NCBI GenBank assembly: GCA_963837735.1
Contig: CAWIOM010000002.1
Span: forward strand, 1-39,691
Source: VRUE01 sp963837735
Lineage (GTDB): Bacteria; Actinomycetota; Thermoleophilia; Solirubrobacterales; 70-9
Reading direction: 5' to 3'
DNA length: 39,691 nt
In this document: positions 1 to 7,594 of the stretch, piece after piece
Position numbering within the stretch: position 1 is the stretch's first letter
How the letters are laid out: the number at the start of each line of letters is the position of its first letter
Translations under genes and position numbers: made by a program
Notes under the pieces: model-generated
Databases searched by the model: none
The model's input: only the letters and a program-made list of their open reading frames with translations
Told to the model about the DNA's origin: nothing

Positions 1-1
1 A

Positions 2-97
2 TGCGCCCGACGAGAATCGAACTCGCGACCTTCGGCTTGAAAGACCGACGCTCTTTGCCACTCGTTAAAGCAGCGTTGACCACTGAGCTACGGGCGC
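2..97 (-). tRNA. tRNA-Glu (anticodon TTC) with an enlarged D-loop
   Basis: Read leftward, the acceptor GCGCCCG (97-91) pairs with CGGGCGC (9-3). The T-arm is GCGAG-TTCGATT-CTCGT, and the anticodon stem TCGGT/GCCGA encloses CTTTCAA, giving anticodon TTC at 41-39 (glutamate). The D-stem GCTC (88-85) pairs with GAGC (53-50), but the D-loop between them is 31 nt instead of 7-11. Removing 22 nt (84-63) between two AGTGG copies leaves the D-loop AGTGGCAAA and an ordinary 74-nt tRNA. The 3' CCA is not encoded within the window. Whether the longer form is functional, decayed or a sequence error cannot be decided here. Confidence 0.75.
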
Positions 98-125
98 GCG
101 CAACGGGCACTCTAACGGGACCGAG

Positions 126-880
126 ATGGATTTAGGCCTGCAGGGACGGCGAGCTCTGGTGATGGGCGCCAGCCGCGGGATCGGGCGGGCGATCGCCGCC
201 GCCCTCGCCCGTGAGGGGTGCCTGGTCGCGATCGCCAGCCGCTCGCGCGAGCGGATCGAGGAGGCCGCGGAGGCCATCGAACCGGCGGCGACCCCGTTCG
301 TCGCCGACGCCTCCGACCTGGAGAGCTCGCCGCGCTTCCCGAAGCCGTCGCCGAGACGATCGGCCCGATCGACATCCTCGTCGCCAACACCGGCGGGCCG
401 CCCTTCGGCGGCGCCCTCGAGCACGGCACCGAGGAGTGGGAAGCGGCCTACCGCTCGCTGGTCCTGGCGCCGAAGCTGCTCGCCGATGCCGTCGTTCCCG
501 GGATGCGGGAGCGCCGCTGGGGGCGGATCGTCAACGTCGGCTCGAGCTCGACCCGCGAGCCGATCCCCTTCCTCAACCTCTCCAACGCGCACCGGATGGC
601 CGCGGTCGGCTACCTGAAGACCCTGGCCGGCGAGGTCGCTGCCGACGGGATCACCGTCAACACCGTCGCCACGGGGCGCTTCGCGACGGAGCGGCTCGCC
701 GACGCGAACGGCTCGCTCGACGGGGCCGAGGAGGCGGCGAAGAGCGAAGTCCCGGCCGGCCGCCTCGGCCGTCCCGAGGAGTACGGCGACCTCGTCGCCT
801 TCCTCTGCTCCGAGCGCGCCGCCTACCTGACCGGGACCGTGATCCCGCTCGACGGCGGCCTCCTGCGCTCCGCCTTCTGA
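126..880 (+). CDS. SDR-family oxidoreductase (frame-shifted)
   Basis: Short-chain dehydrogenase/reductase resembling beta-ketoacyl-ACP reductases. The N-terminal dinucleotide-binding motif is GASRGIGRAIA, followed by VANTGGP (the NAG position) and VGSSSTRE (the catalytic Ser region). Where classical members have YxxxK, this protein reads LSNAHRMAAVGYLKTLA, so the catalytic Tyr is not in its usual place. This recalls the BKR-like SDR subgroup with a non-classical active site. The C-terminus YLTGTVIPLDGGLLRS is typical of the family. The reading frame changes once near 315-330, at a GAGAGCTC sequence; restoring one G (GAGGAGCTC) gives a continuous protein of about 251 residues. The start is ATG at 126. 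It ends 5 nt from the convergent lysS. Confidence 0.8.
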
Positions 881-885
881 CGCCG

Positions 886-2375
886 TCAGTCCTCGGAGGG
901 CTTCTCCCGCATCGACGGGAAGAGGATCACGTCTCGCAGGGTCTGGGAGTCGGTGAGGATCATCATCAGCCGGTCGACGCCGAGCCCGCAGCCGCTCGCG
1001 GTCAGCATCCCGTACTCGAGCGCCCGCACGAACTCGTCGTCGTGCTCGTGCGGGTTCTCCTCCGCCCCCGACTCCTGGCGCTCGCGCTGTTCGACGAAGC
1101 GGCGGCGCTGCTCGATCGGGTCGTTGATGTCGGTGCCGCCGCCGGTGATCTCCATCCCGGCGACGATCCCGTCGAAGGCCTCGCCCAGATGCGACGGGCT
1201 CTCCCTGACCGGCTTGACCAGCGGCCAGATGTCGAGCGGCAGGTCGTAGATGAAGGTCGGCTGGGTCAGCTTCGGCTCGACCAGCTTGCCCTGCAGCGTG
1301 TCGGCCAGAGCCGGCCCAGTCGTCGTCGGGCCGGGCGTCGTCGCCGGCCAGCTCGGCCAGCTCGTCGCGGCTCAGCTCGGTGATGTCCTCACCGGTCTCC
1401 TCCCTCAGCGCGTCGCGCAGCGAGACCCGCTTCCACGGTGTCTTGAAATCGATCGCCTGGCCGCGGAATTCGACCTTGGTCGTCCCCATCACCCGCTCGA
1501 CGACGCCGGCGACCAGAGCTCTCGGCGAAGTCCATGACGCCGTTGTAGTCGACGCCGCTGACGAACCACTCGAGCATCGTGAACTCGGGGTTGTGCTGGG
1601 GGGACATGCCCTCGTTGCGGAAGAACTTGCCGAGCTCGTAGACGTCCTCGAAGCCGCCGACGATCGCCCGCTTCAGGTAGAGCTCGGTGGCGATCCGCAG
1701 GAAGAGGTGGCGGTCTAGGGCGTTGTGGTGGGTCTTGAAGGGACGCGCCGCGGCGCCGCCGGTCATCGTCTGCAGGATCGGCGTCTCCAGTTCGACGAAG
1801 CCGCGCTCGTTCATGTGGTCGCGGATCGCCGCCATCGTCTTCGCCCGCAGCAGGAAGACCTCGCGCGAGCGCTCGTTCGCCATCAGGTCGAGCTCGCGCT
1901 GGCGGTAGCGCGTGTCGGGGTCGGAGATCCCGTGGAAGAGGTCGGGCGGGTCACGCAGCGCCTTGGCCAGCAGCTTCTCCTCGCGCACGGCCAGCGCCAG
2001 CTGGCCGCGCTTGGTCACGTAGAGATCGCCGTCGATGCCGACGATGTCGCCGATGTCGAGGTCCTCGACCCTGCCGAAGGCCTCCTCGCCGAGCGAGTCG
2101 AGGCGGGCGTAGGCCTGGATCGTCCCGGTCAGGTCGCGGATGTCGAGGAAGGCGGTCTTGCCGTGGCCGCGCTTGCCGGTGACCCGGCCGGCGATCCGGT
2201 AGGAGTGCTCGGAGTGGTGGCCCTCGCCCAGCCCCTCGGCGTCGTGGGCGGCGTGGATCTCGGCGATCCGGTCGCGACCCGGAAAGTCGCGCGGAAAGGG
2301 GTCGACCCCTTCCTCGCGCAGTCGCTCCGCCTTCGCCCGGCGCTCGGCCCCGGTCGAGCCCTCCGCCGCGCTCAT
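886..2375 (-). CDS. lysS: Lysyl-tRNA synthetase, class II (two frame shifts)
   Basis: Charges tRNA-Lys in the cytoplasm. The N-terminal OB-fold anticodon-binding region contains YRIAGRVTGKRGHGKTAFLDIRD. Class II motif 2 is present as FRNEG followed by HNPEFTMLEW, and motif 3 is GCGLGVDRLMMILT near the C-terminus. The reading frame breaks twice, near 1515-1522 (at the palindrome AGAGCTCT) and near 1303-1315. Each break adds one base, and the three segments join into one continuous LysRS of about 495 residues. It is the last gene of the leftward argF-lgt-prmC-lysS series, 16 nt after prmC. Since no second lysS is visible and the enzyme is essential, the shifts are probably sequence errors. Confidence 0.88.
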
Positions 2376-2391
2376 CGCCCCGGGCCCGCCC

Positions 2392-3240
2392 TCACGGAGC
2401 GTGGCCGACCGTGACCCGCTCGCCGCCCATGTAGTCGGTCCTCGTGTTGGCCTCCTCGCCGAGCATCTCGCGCATCGCCGGCCCGTGGTGGGTGTCGTGC
2501 TCGAAGGCGACCATCCAGCCGGAGGGGATCTCGGCGAGCACGCCGCGGATCACCCCGAGGCCGTCCTCGCCGCAATCGCCGGTGACGGCGATCTTCGGCT
2601 CGCGCCGGATCTCGGGGGAGCGCTCGAAGATCGTCGAGTCGGTGACGTAGGGCATGTTGGCGATGACCATGTCGACGTCCTCGTCGAGAAGCGCGTCGGG
2701 CAGCCCCTCCTCGACCGTCACCTCGAGGTCCAGGCCGAGCCGCTCGGCGTTCTCGCGGGCGACCTCGGCCGCCTCGGGCGAGAGGTCGGAGGCGCTCACC
2801 CGGAGGTCGGGACGCTCGTTGAGCAGGGCGAGGGCGACGGCCGCCGAGCCGGTGCCGATCTCATGGACGCGGGCGCCCTCGGGCAGCTCGGCGGCGGCCT
2901 CGACGAGCAGGCCGGTCTCTCGACGCGGGATCAGAACCCGCTCGTCAACGGCGATCTCGAGCCCGCGGAACTGCTCACGGCCGAGGATGTAGGCAAGCGG
3001 CTCGTGGTCGGCTCGGCGGGCGACGCGCTCCTCGATCGCGCCCGCCAGCTCCGCTGAGAGCTCTCCGGACCGGTCCCCCGAGAGGTCCGCGACCTCGATC
3101 CCGAGGGCGTCGGCGACCAGCGCCTCGGCGTCGGCGCGCGGCTCCTCGCAGCCGGCGGCCGCGATCGCCTCCGCGGCCTTCTCGACGGCTTCGGCCACCG
3201 TCGGCACCGACTCCACCTCGCTCTGACCGTCAGCTGTCAC
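2392..3240 (-). CDS. prmC: Protein-(glutamine-N5) methyltransferase, PrmC/HemK family
   Basis: Expected to methylate the Gln of the GGQ motif in peptide-chain release factors, using S-adenosylmethionine. An N-terminal helical domain covers about residues 1-80. It is followed by PLAYILGREQFRGLEIAVDE and LIPRRETGLLVE, then the SAM-binding loop HEIGTGSAAVALAL. The catalytic NPPY motif reads NMPY here (ANMPYV), an unusual change at the residues that hold the glutamine substrate. I chose the GTG at 3240 because GGGAGGG lies about 11 nt upstream and this start avoids overlapping lgt; a longer frame reaching 3351 would overlap it. The length of 282 residues suits the family. Confidence 0.82.
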   Translation of the reverse strand: MTADGQSEVESVPTVAEAVEKAAEAIAAAGCEEPRADAEALVADALGIEVADLSGDRSGELSAELAGAIEERVARRADHEPLAYILGREQFRGLEIAVDERVLIPRRETGLLVEAAAELPEGARVHEIGTGSAAVALALLNERPDLRVSASDLSPEAAEVARENAERLGLDLEVTVEEGLPDALLDEDVDMVIANMPYVTDSTIFERSPEIRREPKIAVTGDCGEDGLGVIRGVLAEIPSGWMVAFEHDTHHGPAMREMLGEEANTRTDYMGGERVTVGHAP

Positions 3241-3268
3241 GGACCGGAAACCCTCCCATTCGTCGAAT

Positions 3269-4054
3269 CTAGGCTTTTGCGGCGGCCGCAGCGGGCGCGC
3301 CATCGCGCCCGAGGTTACCGTGACGGCGCTTGACGCTGTAGATCCAGGCAATTCCGGCGATCATCATCCCCAGGCTCTCGAGCTGGGCCGCGGTGAGGCC
3401 GAGCGCCACGGGGTCGTTGCGGCGCAGGAACTCGACCAGGAAGCGCTCGGCTCCGGCGTAGAGCAGGTAGAGGGCGAACAGCACGCCGGTGCGGAATCGG
3501 TCGCGCAGCTGCCAGAGCAGCCAGGCGCCGAGCCCCATCGCCAGGGTCTCGTAGATCGGCGTCGGGTGGACCGTCCGGTCGGTGGGCACGGTGCCGTCCG
3601 GATAGGACATCGCCCAGGGCCCGTCCCAGGCCTTGCCGTAGTCGCCGTCGCCGGAGAGCTGGCAGCCGACCCTGCCGATCGCGTAGCCAAGCGCCAGCGC
3701 CGGGGCGCAGACGTCGAGCAGGGCGAGGCCGAGGAAGTCCCGCCACCGGGCCCAGATCAGGACCGCGAGGGCACCGCCGATCGCGCCGCCGTACCAAACC
3801 AGCCCGGCACCGGAGAAGAGGTTGCCGATCAGGTCGTCCTTGACGCTGTCGTAGTTCTGGACGATGAAGTAGACGCGCGAGCCGACGATCCCTCCGGCAA
3901 GCGCCGAGAAGCCCACCTCATAGGCCCAGTCGACCGGCTTGCCGATCTCCCCCAGCCGCCTGCCGATCAGCGCCCCCGCCGCCAGGAACGCGAGCGCGAA
4001 CATCAGCCCGAAGGTCTGCAGCGTCAGCCCGCCGAGGTGGATTTCCGGATACAC
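3269..4054 (-). CDS. lgt: Prolipoprotein diacylglyceryl transferase
   Basis: Integral membrane enzyme that moves a diacylglyceryl group from phosphatidylglycerol to the lipobox cysteine of prolipoproteins. At 261 residues it has about seven hydrophobic segments. The family signature region reads GRVGCQLSGDGDYG, with HPTPIYE (usually HPTQLYE) and AERFLVEFLRRND near the C-terminus. The C-terminal tail is Ala-rich. The start is GTG at 4054, 9 nt after the argF stop, so it is probably translated from the argF transcript. No frame problems are seen. Confidence 0.88.
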   Translation of the reverse strand: MYPEIHLGGLTLQTFGLMFALAFLAAGALIGRRLGEIGKPVDWAYEVGFSALAGGIVGSRVYFIVQNYDSVKDDLIGNLFSGAGLVWYGGAIGGALAVLIWARWRDFLGLALLDVCAPALALGYAIGRVGCQLSGDGDYGKAWDGPWAMSYPDGTVPTDRTVHPTPIYETLAMGLGAWLLWQLRDRFRTGVLFALYLLYAGAERFLVEFLRRNDPVALGLTAAQLESLGMMIAGIAWIYSVKRRHGNLGRDGAPAAAAAKA

Positions 4055-4063
4055 GTCCGCCCC

Positions 4064-4951
4064 CTAGCCCTCGCCGACCAGCTCGTCGAGCAGCGCCTTC
4101 TGCGTGTGCAGCCGGTTCTCGGCCTGGTCCCAGACGGCCGAGCGCTCGCCGTAGAGCACCTCGGCGGTGATCTCCTCACCGGGATGGGCGGGCAGGCAGT
4201 GGAGGACGATCGCCCCGTCCCCGGCCGCAGCGAGCAGGTCCGCGTCGACCCGGTAGGGCGCCAGGTCGCGGCGCCGTCGCTCGGCCTCCTCCTCGTCGCC
4301 CATGCTGACCCAGACATCGGTGTAGATCGCGTCGGCGCCGTCGGCGGCGGCGCGCGGGTCGTCGGTCAGCTTCGCGCCGTGGCCCTCCTCGAGCTGATAC
4401 CCGTCGGGGGCGGCGACGACCAGCTCGACGCCCGCCAGCTCGCAGGCGATCGCCAACGAGCGGGCGACGTTGTTGCCGTCGCCGACGTAGGCGAGCCGCA
4501 GGCCGTCGAGGGCGCCGAAGCGCTCACGCATCGTCAACAGGTCGGCCAGCGCCTGGCAGGGATGGTGGAGCGGCGTCAGCGCGTTGACGACCGGCACCTC
4601 GGCGGCGGCCGCCAGCTCGGCGACGTTGTCGTGGGAGCCGGAGCGGATCACGATCGCGTCGAGATAGCGGGAGAGGACGCGACCGGTGTCCCCGGGCGAC
4701 TCCCCACGCGAGAGCTGCAGTTCGTCGCCGCGCAGGACGATCGGCGTCGCCCCGAGCTCCGCCACCCCGACCTCGAAGGAGATCCGGGTCCGGGTCGAGG
4801 GCCTCTCGAAGACGAGCGCGACGCTGCGGCCGGCGAGCTCGTCGGCGCCGACGCCCTGGCGGCGGCCGGCTTTCAACTCCAGCGCCCGCTCGAGCAGCTT
4901 GCCGAGCTCGAACGCGCCCAACTCTTCGCCTGTGAGGAAATCGCGCTTCAA
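4064..4951 (-). CDS. argF: Ornithine carbamoyltransferase
   Basis: Makes citrulline from ornithine and carbamoyl phosphate in arginine synthesis. The carbamoyl-phosphate site FERPSTRTRISFEVG is near residue 50, HPCQALADL is in the middle and HCLPAHPGEEI near the C-terminus; all are diagnostic. The protein is about 295 residues. The open frame continues upstream on this strand as an antisense shadow of the divergent gene, so the true start must be inferred. TTG at 4951 gives the expected N-terminus (LKRDFLTGEELGAFELGKLL). It has no Shine-Dalgarno sequence, but a TAGTAT -10-like box ends 7 nt upstream, fitting a leaderless mRNA. It heads the argF-lgt-prmC-lysS series. Confidence 0.9.
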   Translation of the reverse strand: MKRDFLTGEELGAFELGKLLERALELKAGRRQGVGADELAGRSVALVFERPSTRTRISFEVGVAELGATPIVLRGDELQLSRGESPGDTGRVLSRYLDAIVIRSGSHDNVAELAAAAEVPVVNALTPLHHPCQALADLLTMRERFGALDGLRLAYVGDGNNVARSLAIACELAGVELVVAAPDGYQLEEGHGAKLTDDPRAAADGADAIYTDVWVSMGDEEEAERRRRDLAPYRVDADLLAAAGDGAIVLHCLPAHPGEEITAEVLYGERSAVWDQAENRLHTQKALLDELVGEG

Positions 4952-4969
4952 GCCGCGGATACTACGGGC
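4952..4969. promoter_or_regulatory. Shared divergent promoter of argF and the EEP hydrolase
   Basis: Only 18 nt separate the TTG of argF (4951, leftward) from the GTG of the next gene (4970, rightward). The symmetric core GGATACTA provides a -10-like GATACT (4958-4963) for the rightward gene and TAGTAT (4964-4959) for argF. The spacers to the start codons are 6 and 7 nt, which would place both transcription starts on or beside the first codon. Neither start has a Shine-Dalgarno sequence. Confidence 0.55.
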
Positions 4970-5797
4970 GTGCAGTTCACGGCCATCGCCTGGAACCTCT
5001 TCCACGGGCGCGACTTCCCGCCCGACCCCGAGCTCTTCACCTGGCGCTCGCGGCTGCTGCGGGTCAGCGAGCGCAACGCGACGCACGTCCAGGTCAACCG
5101 CGAGCTCCGCGACGAGTTCGCCGGAATGCTCTCGAGCTGGGACTGGGACGTCGCCCTGCTGCAGGAGACCCCGCCCCGCTTCGCCTCGGCACTGGCCGAG
5201 GCCGCCGGTGCCGAGGCGCACCGGGTGCTGACATCGCGCAACGGCCTCGGCACGCTGCGCGGTGCCGCCGCCCGGCTCAACCCGGACCTGATCGCCTCCG
5301 GCGAGGGCGGGTCGAACCTGACCCTGGTGCGGCGGGGCGGCGCCCTCGGGGGAATCGTCGAGCGCCGCGGGCTGGCGATCCACGAGGGCGAGCCGGAGCG
5401 GCGGGCGATGGCGCTGACCCGCACCTCCTCGGGAGTCTGCGTCGCCAACCTGCACGCGACGAACGACATTCCGGAGCTCGCGACGGAGGACGTCCTGCTC
5501 GCCGCCAGAGCGGCGACCGAGTTCGCCGGCGGGGAGCCGCTGCTGTTCGGCGGCGACCTCAACCTGCGGCCGCGGGAGAGCCCCGAGGCCTTCGAGGCGC
5601 TCGCCCGCGAGTTCGGACTCGGCGAGCCGACCGGCCCGGCGGCGATCGACCATCTCCTCGCCCGCGGCCTGTCGGTGCTCACCCGGCCGGCCCGCTGGGA
5701 CCCGCAGCGACGCGAGATCAGCCAGGATGGGCTCGCCCTGCGACTCTCCGACCACGCGCCGGTCGGGGCGCGATTCGAAACGGCAGCGGCGCGGTAG
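4970..5797 (+). CDS. Endonuclease/exonuclease/phosphatase-fold hydrolase
   Basis: A metal-dependent phosphodiesterase or nuclease of the EEP superfamily (DNase I / exonuclease III / sphingomyelinase fold), 275 residues. The active-site motifs appear in order: AWNLFHG at the N-terminus, LLQETPP (metal-binding Glu), NLHATND, FGGDLNLRP (Asp and Asn), IDHLLARG, and the C-terminal RLSDHAPVGA with the catalytic Asp-His. There is no signal peptide, so it should be cytoplasmic. The substrate cannot be read from the sequence. It starts with GTG at 4970 and shares a promoter region with argF. Confidence 0.8.
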   Translation: MQFTAIAWNLFHGRDFPPDPELFTWRSRLLRVSERNATHVQVNRELRDEFAGMLSSWDWDVALLQETPPRFASALAEAAGAEAHRVLTSRNGLGTLRGAAARLNPDLIASGEGGSNLTLVRRGGALGGIVERRGLAIHEGEPERRAMALTRTSSGVCVANLHATNDIPELATEDVLLAARAATEFAGGEPLLFGGDLNLRPRESPEAFEALAREFGLGEPTGPAAIDHLLARGLSVLTRPARWDPQRREISQDGLALRLSDHAPVGARFETAAAR

Positions 5798-5840
5798 TGA
5801 GATAGTCACCCAACCCACCAGCGATCAGGAGAAACCCCAG

Positions 5841-6288
5841 ATGGCCGAGAAAAAAGCCTCGAAAAAACCAAAAAAGACGAAATCGGCCAAAAAAGCGCCG
5901 AAAAAAGCGAAGGCGAAAGCGAAGCCCAAAAAAGCGAAAAAAGCGCCGAAAAAGGCACCGAAAAAAGCGGCCGCGCGGCGGGCGGACGACGGGCCTCGAC
6001 AAGAGCGTCGAGGAGTTCCGCGCCAGCCTCGAGCGCAACGTCACCCTGAGCCGCGACCGGCTCCAGGAGGTCGTCGACGACGCCGTCAAGCGCGGCCGAA
6101 TGACCCGCGGCGACGCGGAGAAGATGCTCACCGACATGATCAAGCGCGGCCGGCGCCAGACCGACTCGCTGCTCAAGGAGCTGGAACGCCTCGTCACACA
6201 GGCGCGCAAAGAGGTCCAGGGCCGGGCGAAGCCGGTCCACAAGTCGGCCACCCAGGCCGCGCGGCGCGCCGCCAAGAAACTCGGCTGA
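5841..6288 (+). CDS. Lysine-rich phasin-like protein (frame shift)
   Basis: The first 48 or so residues are repeats of KK, KKA and KKP. The C-terminal part is a helical domain (VEEFRASLERNVTLSRDRL, then VKRGRMTRGDAEKMLTDMIK) of the type annotated as a polyhydroxyalkanoate synthesis regulator phasin (COG3937). Such tails commonly bind DNA or other polyanions. The two parts lie in different frames; dropping one G from the GGG at 5991-5993 joins them as ADDGLDKSVEEF. The lysines are written AAA-AAA, making eight runs of six A, whereas the rest of the window prefers AAG. AGGAGA at 5827-5832 lies 8 nt before the ATG. The protein would be about 148 residues. Confidence 0.7.
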
Positions 6289-6289
6289 G

Positions 6290-7594
6290 TTGGACCAGCT
6301 CGAGCTGGTGATCGACTCGCTCGCCTTCGGCGGGCGGGGAGTGGCGCGAGCCGACGGGCTCGTCGTCTTCGTCGCCGGGGCGCTGCCCGGCGACCGCGTG
6401 CTGGCCGAGGTGACCAAGAAGAAGAAGCGCTTCGCCGAGGCGAAGACCGTCAGGCTGCTGGAGCCGGCGGCCGACCGCCTCCCGGACACCTGCGTCCACG
6501 AAGGCGAGCCCTGCCCCGGCGCCCCCTGGCAGGGCCTCGCCTACGAGCGCCAGCTCGCCCACAAGCAGGAGCAGGTCGGCGAGGCGCTCTCGAGGATCGG
6601 CGGGCTCGACGGATACGAGCTCGAGGAGATCGTCCCGGCCCTCGAACAGTGGCGCTACCGCAACAAGCTCGAGTACTCCTTCGGCGAGCACGAGGGCGAG
6701 CCGACGCTCGGCTTCCACGCCCGCGGGCGCTGGGACCGGATCGTCGGCGTCGAGGACTGCCGTCTCGCCTCCGAGGCCGGCAACGCCGCCCGCAACGAGG
6801 TCCGCGACTGGGCGCGGCGGGAGATGGTCCCGGCCTACGACCGGCGCGAGCGCCGCGGCGTGCTGCGCAACCTGGTCGTCCGCGAGGGCCGACGGACAGG
6901 CCAGATCCAGACCCGCCTCGTCACCTCGCAGACCAAGTTCTCGAAGCCGCCCGTCGACCTGCACACGATGATCGAAGGCGACTCGGGCGGCACCGACGGG
7001 CCGACCGGCGCCCTGGGCGAGGAACGCCTGCGCGAGCAGCTCTGCGGGCTCGACCTGGAGATCTCCCACGGCGCCTTCTTCCAGACCAACACCGAGATGG
7101 CGGAGCGGCTCTACGGCGTCGCGGCCGAGTTCGCGGGCCTCAGCGGCAGCGAGCGGCTCTTCGACCTCTACTGCGGGATCGGCACGATCGGATTGACGAT
7201 GGCGGGACAGGCGGGCGAGGTCTGGGGGCTGGAGATCGTCGAGGAGGCGATCGCCGACGCCGAGCGCAACGCGAAGGCCAACGGGATCGAGAACGCCCGC
7301 TTCGTCTCGGGCAGCGCCCGGACCGGCGTGCGGCCGCTGATCGAGAGGGCCGGCAAGCCCGACGTCGTCGTCATCGACCCGCCCCGTGCCGGCCTCTCGC
7401 AGAAGATCGTCAGGCGGGTGATCGAGTGCGAGGCGAGGCGGATCGTCTACGTCTCCTGCAACCCGACGACGCTCGCCCCCAACGCCCAGCAGCTCACCGA
7501 ATCCGGCTATAGGCTGGCCCGCGTGAGGCCCCTCGACATGTTCCCCCAGACCCCGCACATCGAGTGCGTGGCCCTGTTCGAGAAGGACGCCTGA
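6290..7594 (+). CDS. rlmD: 23S rRNA (uracil-C5) methyltransferase, RlmD/RumA family
   Basis: A SAM-dependent class I RNA methyltransferase of 434 residues. The N-terminal TRAM-like region (LELVIDSLAFGGRGVARADG) is followed by a Cys cluster (DTCVHEGEPCPGAPW, later EDCRLA) that in relatives holds an Fe-S centre. Then come the SAM-binding FDLYCGIGTIGLTMA, the VVVIDPPRAGLS motif and the catalytic cysteine in YVSCNPTTLAPN. It could act on rRNA or on tRNA U54 like TrmA; the TRAM and Cys region favours the RlmD side. The TTG start is 1 nt after the phasin stop, and the stop overlaps the next ATG (TGATG). Confidence 0.85.
   Translation: MDQLELVIDSLAFGGRGVARADGLVVFVAGALPGDRVLAEVTKKKKRFAEAKTVRLLEPAADRLPDTCVHEGEPCPGAPWQGLAYERQLAHKQEQVGEALSRIGGLDGYELEEIVPALEQWRYRNKLEYSFGEHEGEPTLGFHARGRWDRIVGVEDCRLASEAGNAARNEVRDWARREMVPAYDRRERRGVLRNLVVREGRRTGQIQTRLVTSQTKFSKPPVDLHTMIEGDSGGTDGPTGALGEERLREQLCGLDLEISHGAFFQTNTEMAERLYGVAAEFAGLSGSERLFDLYCGIGTIGLTMAGQAGEVWGLEIVEEAIADAERNAKANGIENARFVSGSARTGVRPLIERAGKPDVVVIDPPRAGLSQKIVRRVIECEARRIVYVSCNPTTLAPNAQQLTESGYRLARVRPLDMFPQTPHIECVALFEKDA

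Noticed and set aside
2..97. tRNA-Sec, or a tRNA interrupted by an intron
   Set aside because: The acceptor stem is 7 bp and the variable loop 5 nt, unlike tRNA-Sec, and a TCA anticodon would break the stem. A 22-nt insert is far too short for a group I intron.
3320..4969. Long rightward open frame opposite lgt and argF
   Set aside because: A high-GC shadow without domain signatures; the opposite strand carries clear lgt and argF motifs.
4952..5818. Leftward extension of the argF frame over the EEP gene
   Set aside because: It is antisense to a gene with all EEP motifs, and argF homology begins only at the TTG near 4951.
5841..5975. Classical -1 programmed frameshift at A-AAA-AAG
   Set aside because: The A6 runs are in phase as AAA-AAA-G, not as the required A-AAA-AAG, and no stimulatory structure is obvious; slippage in transcription remains possible and is reported separately.
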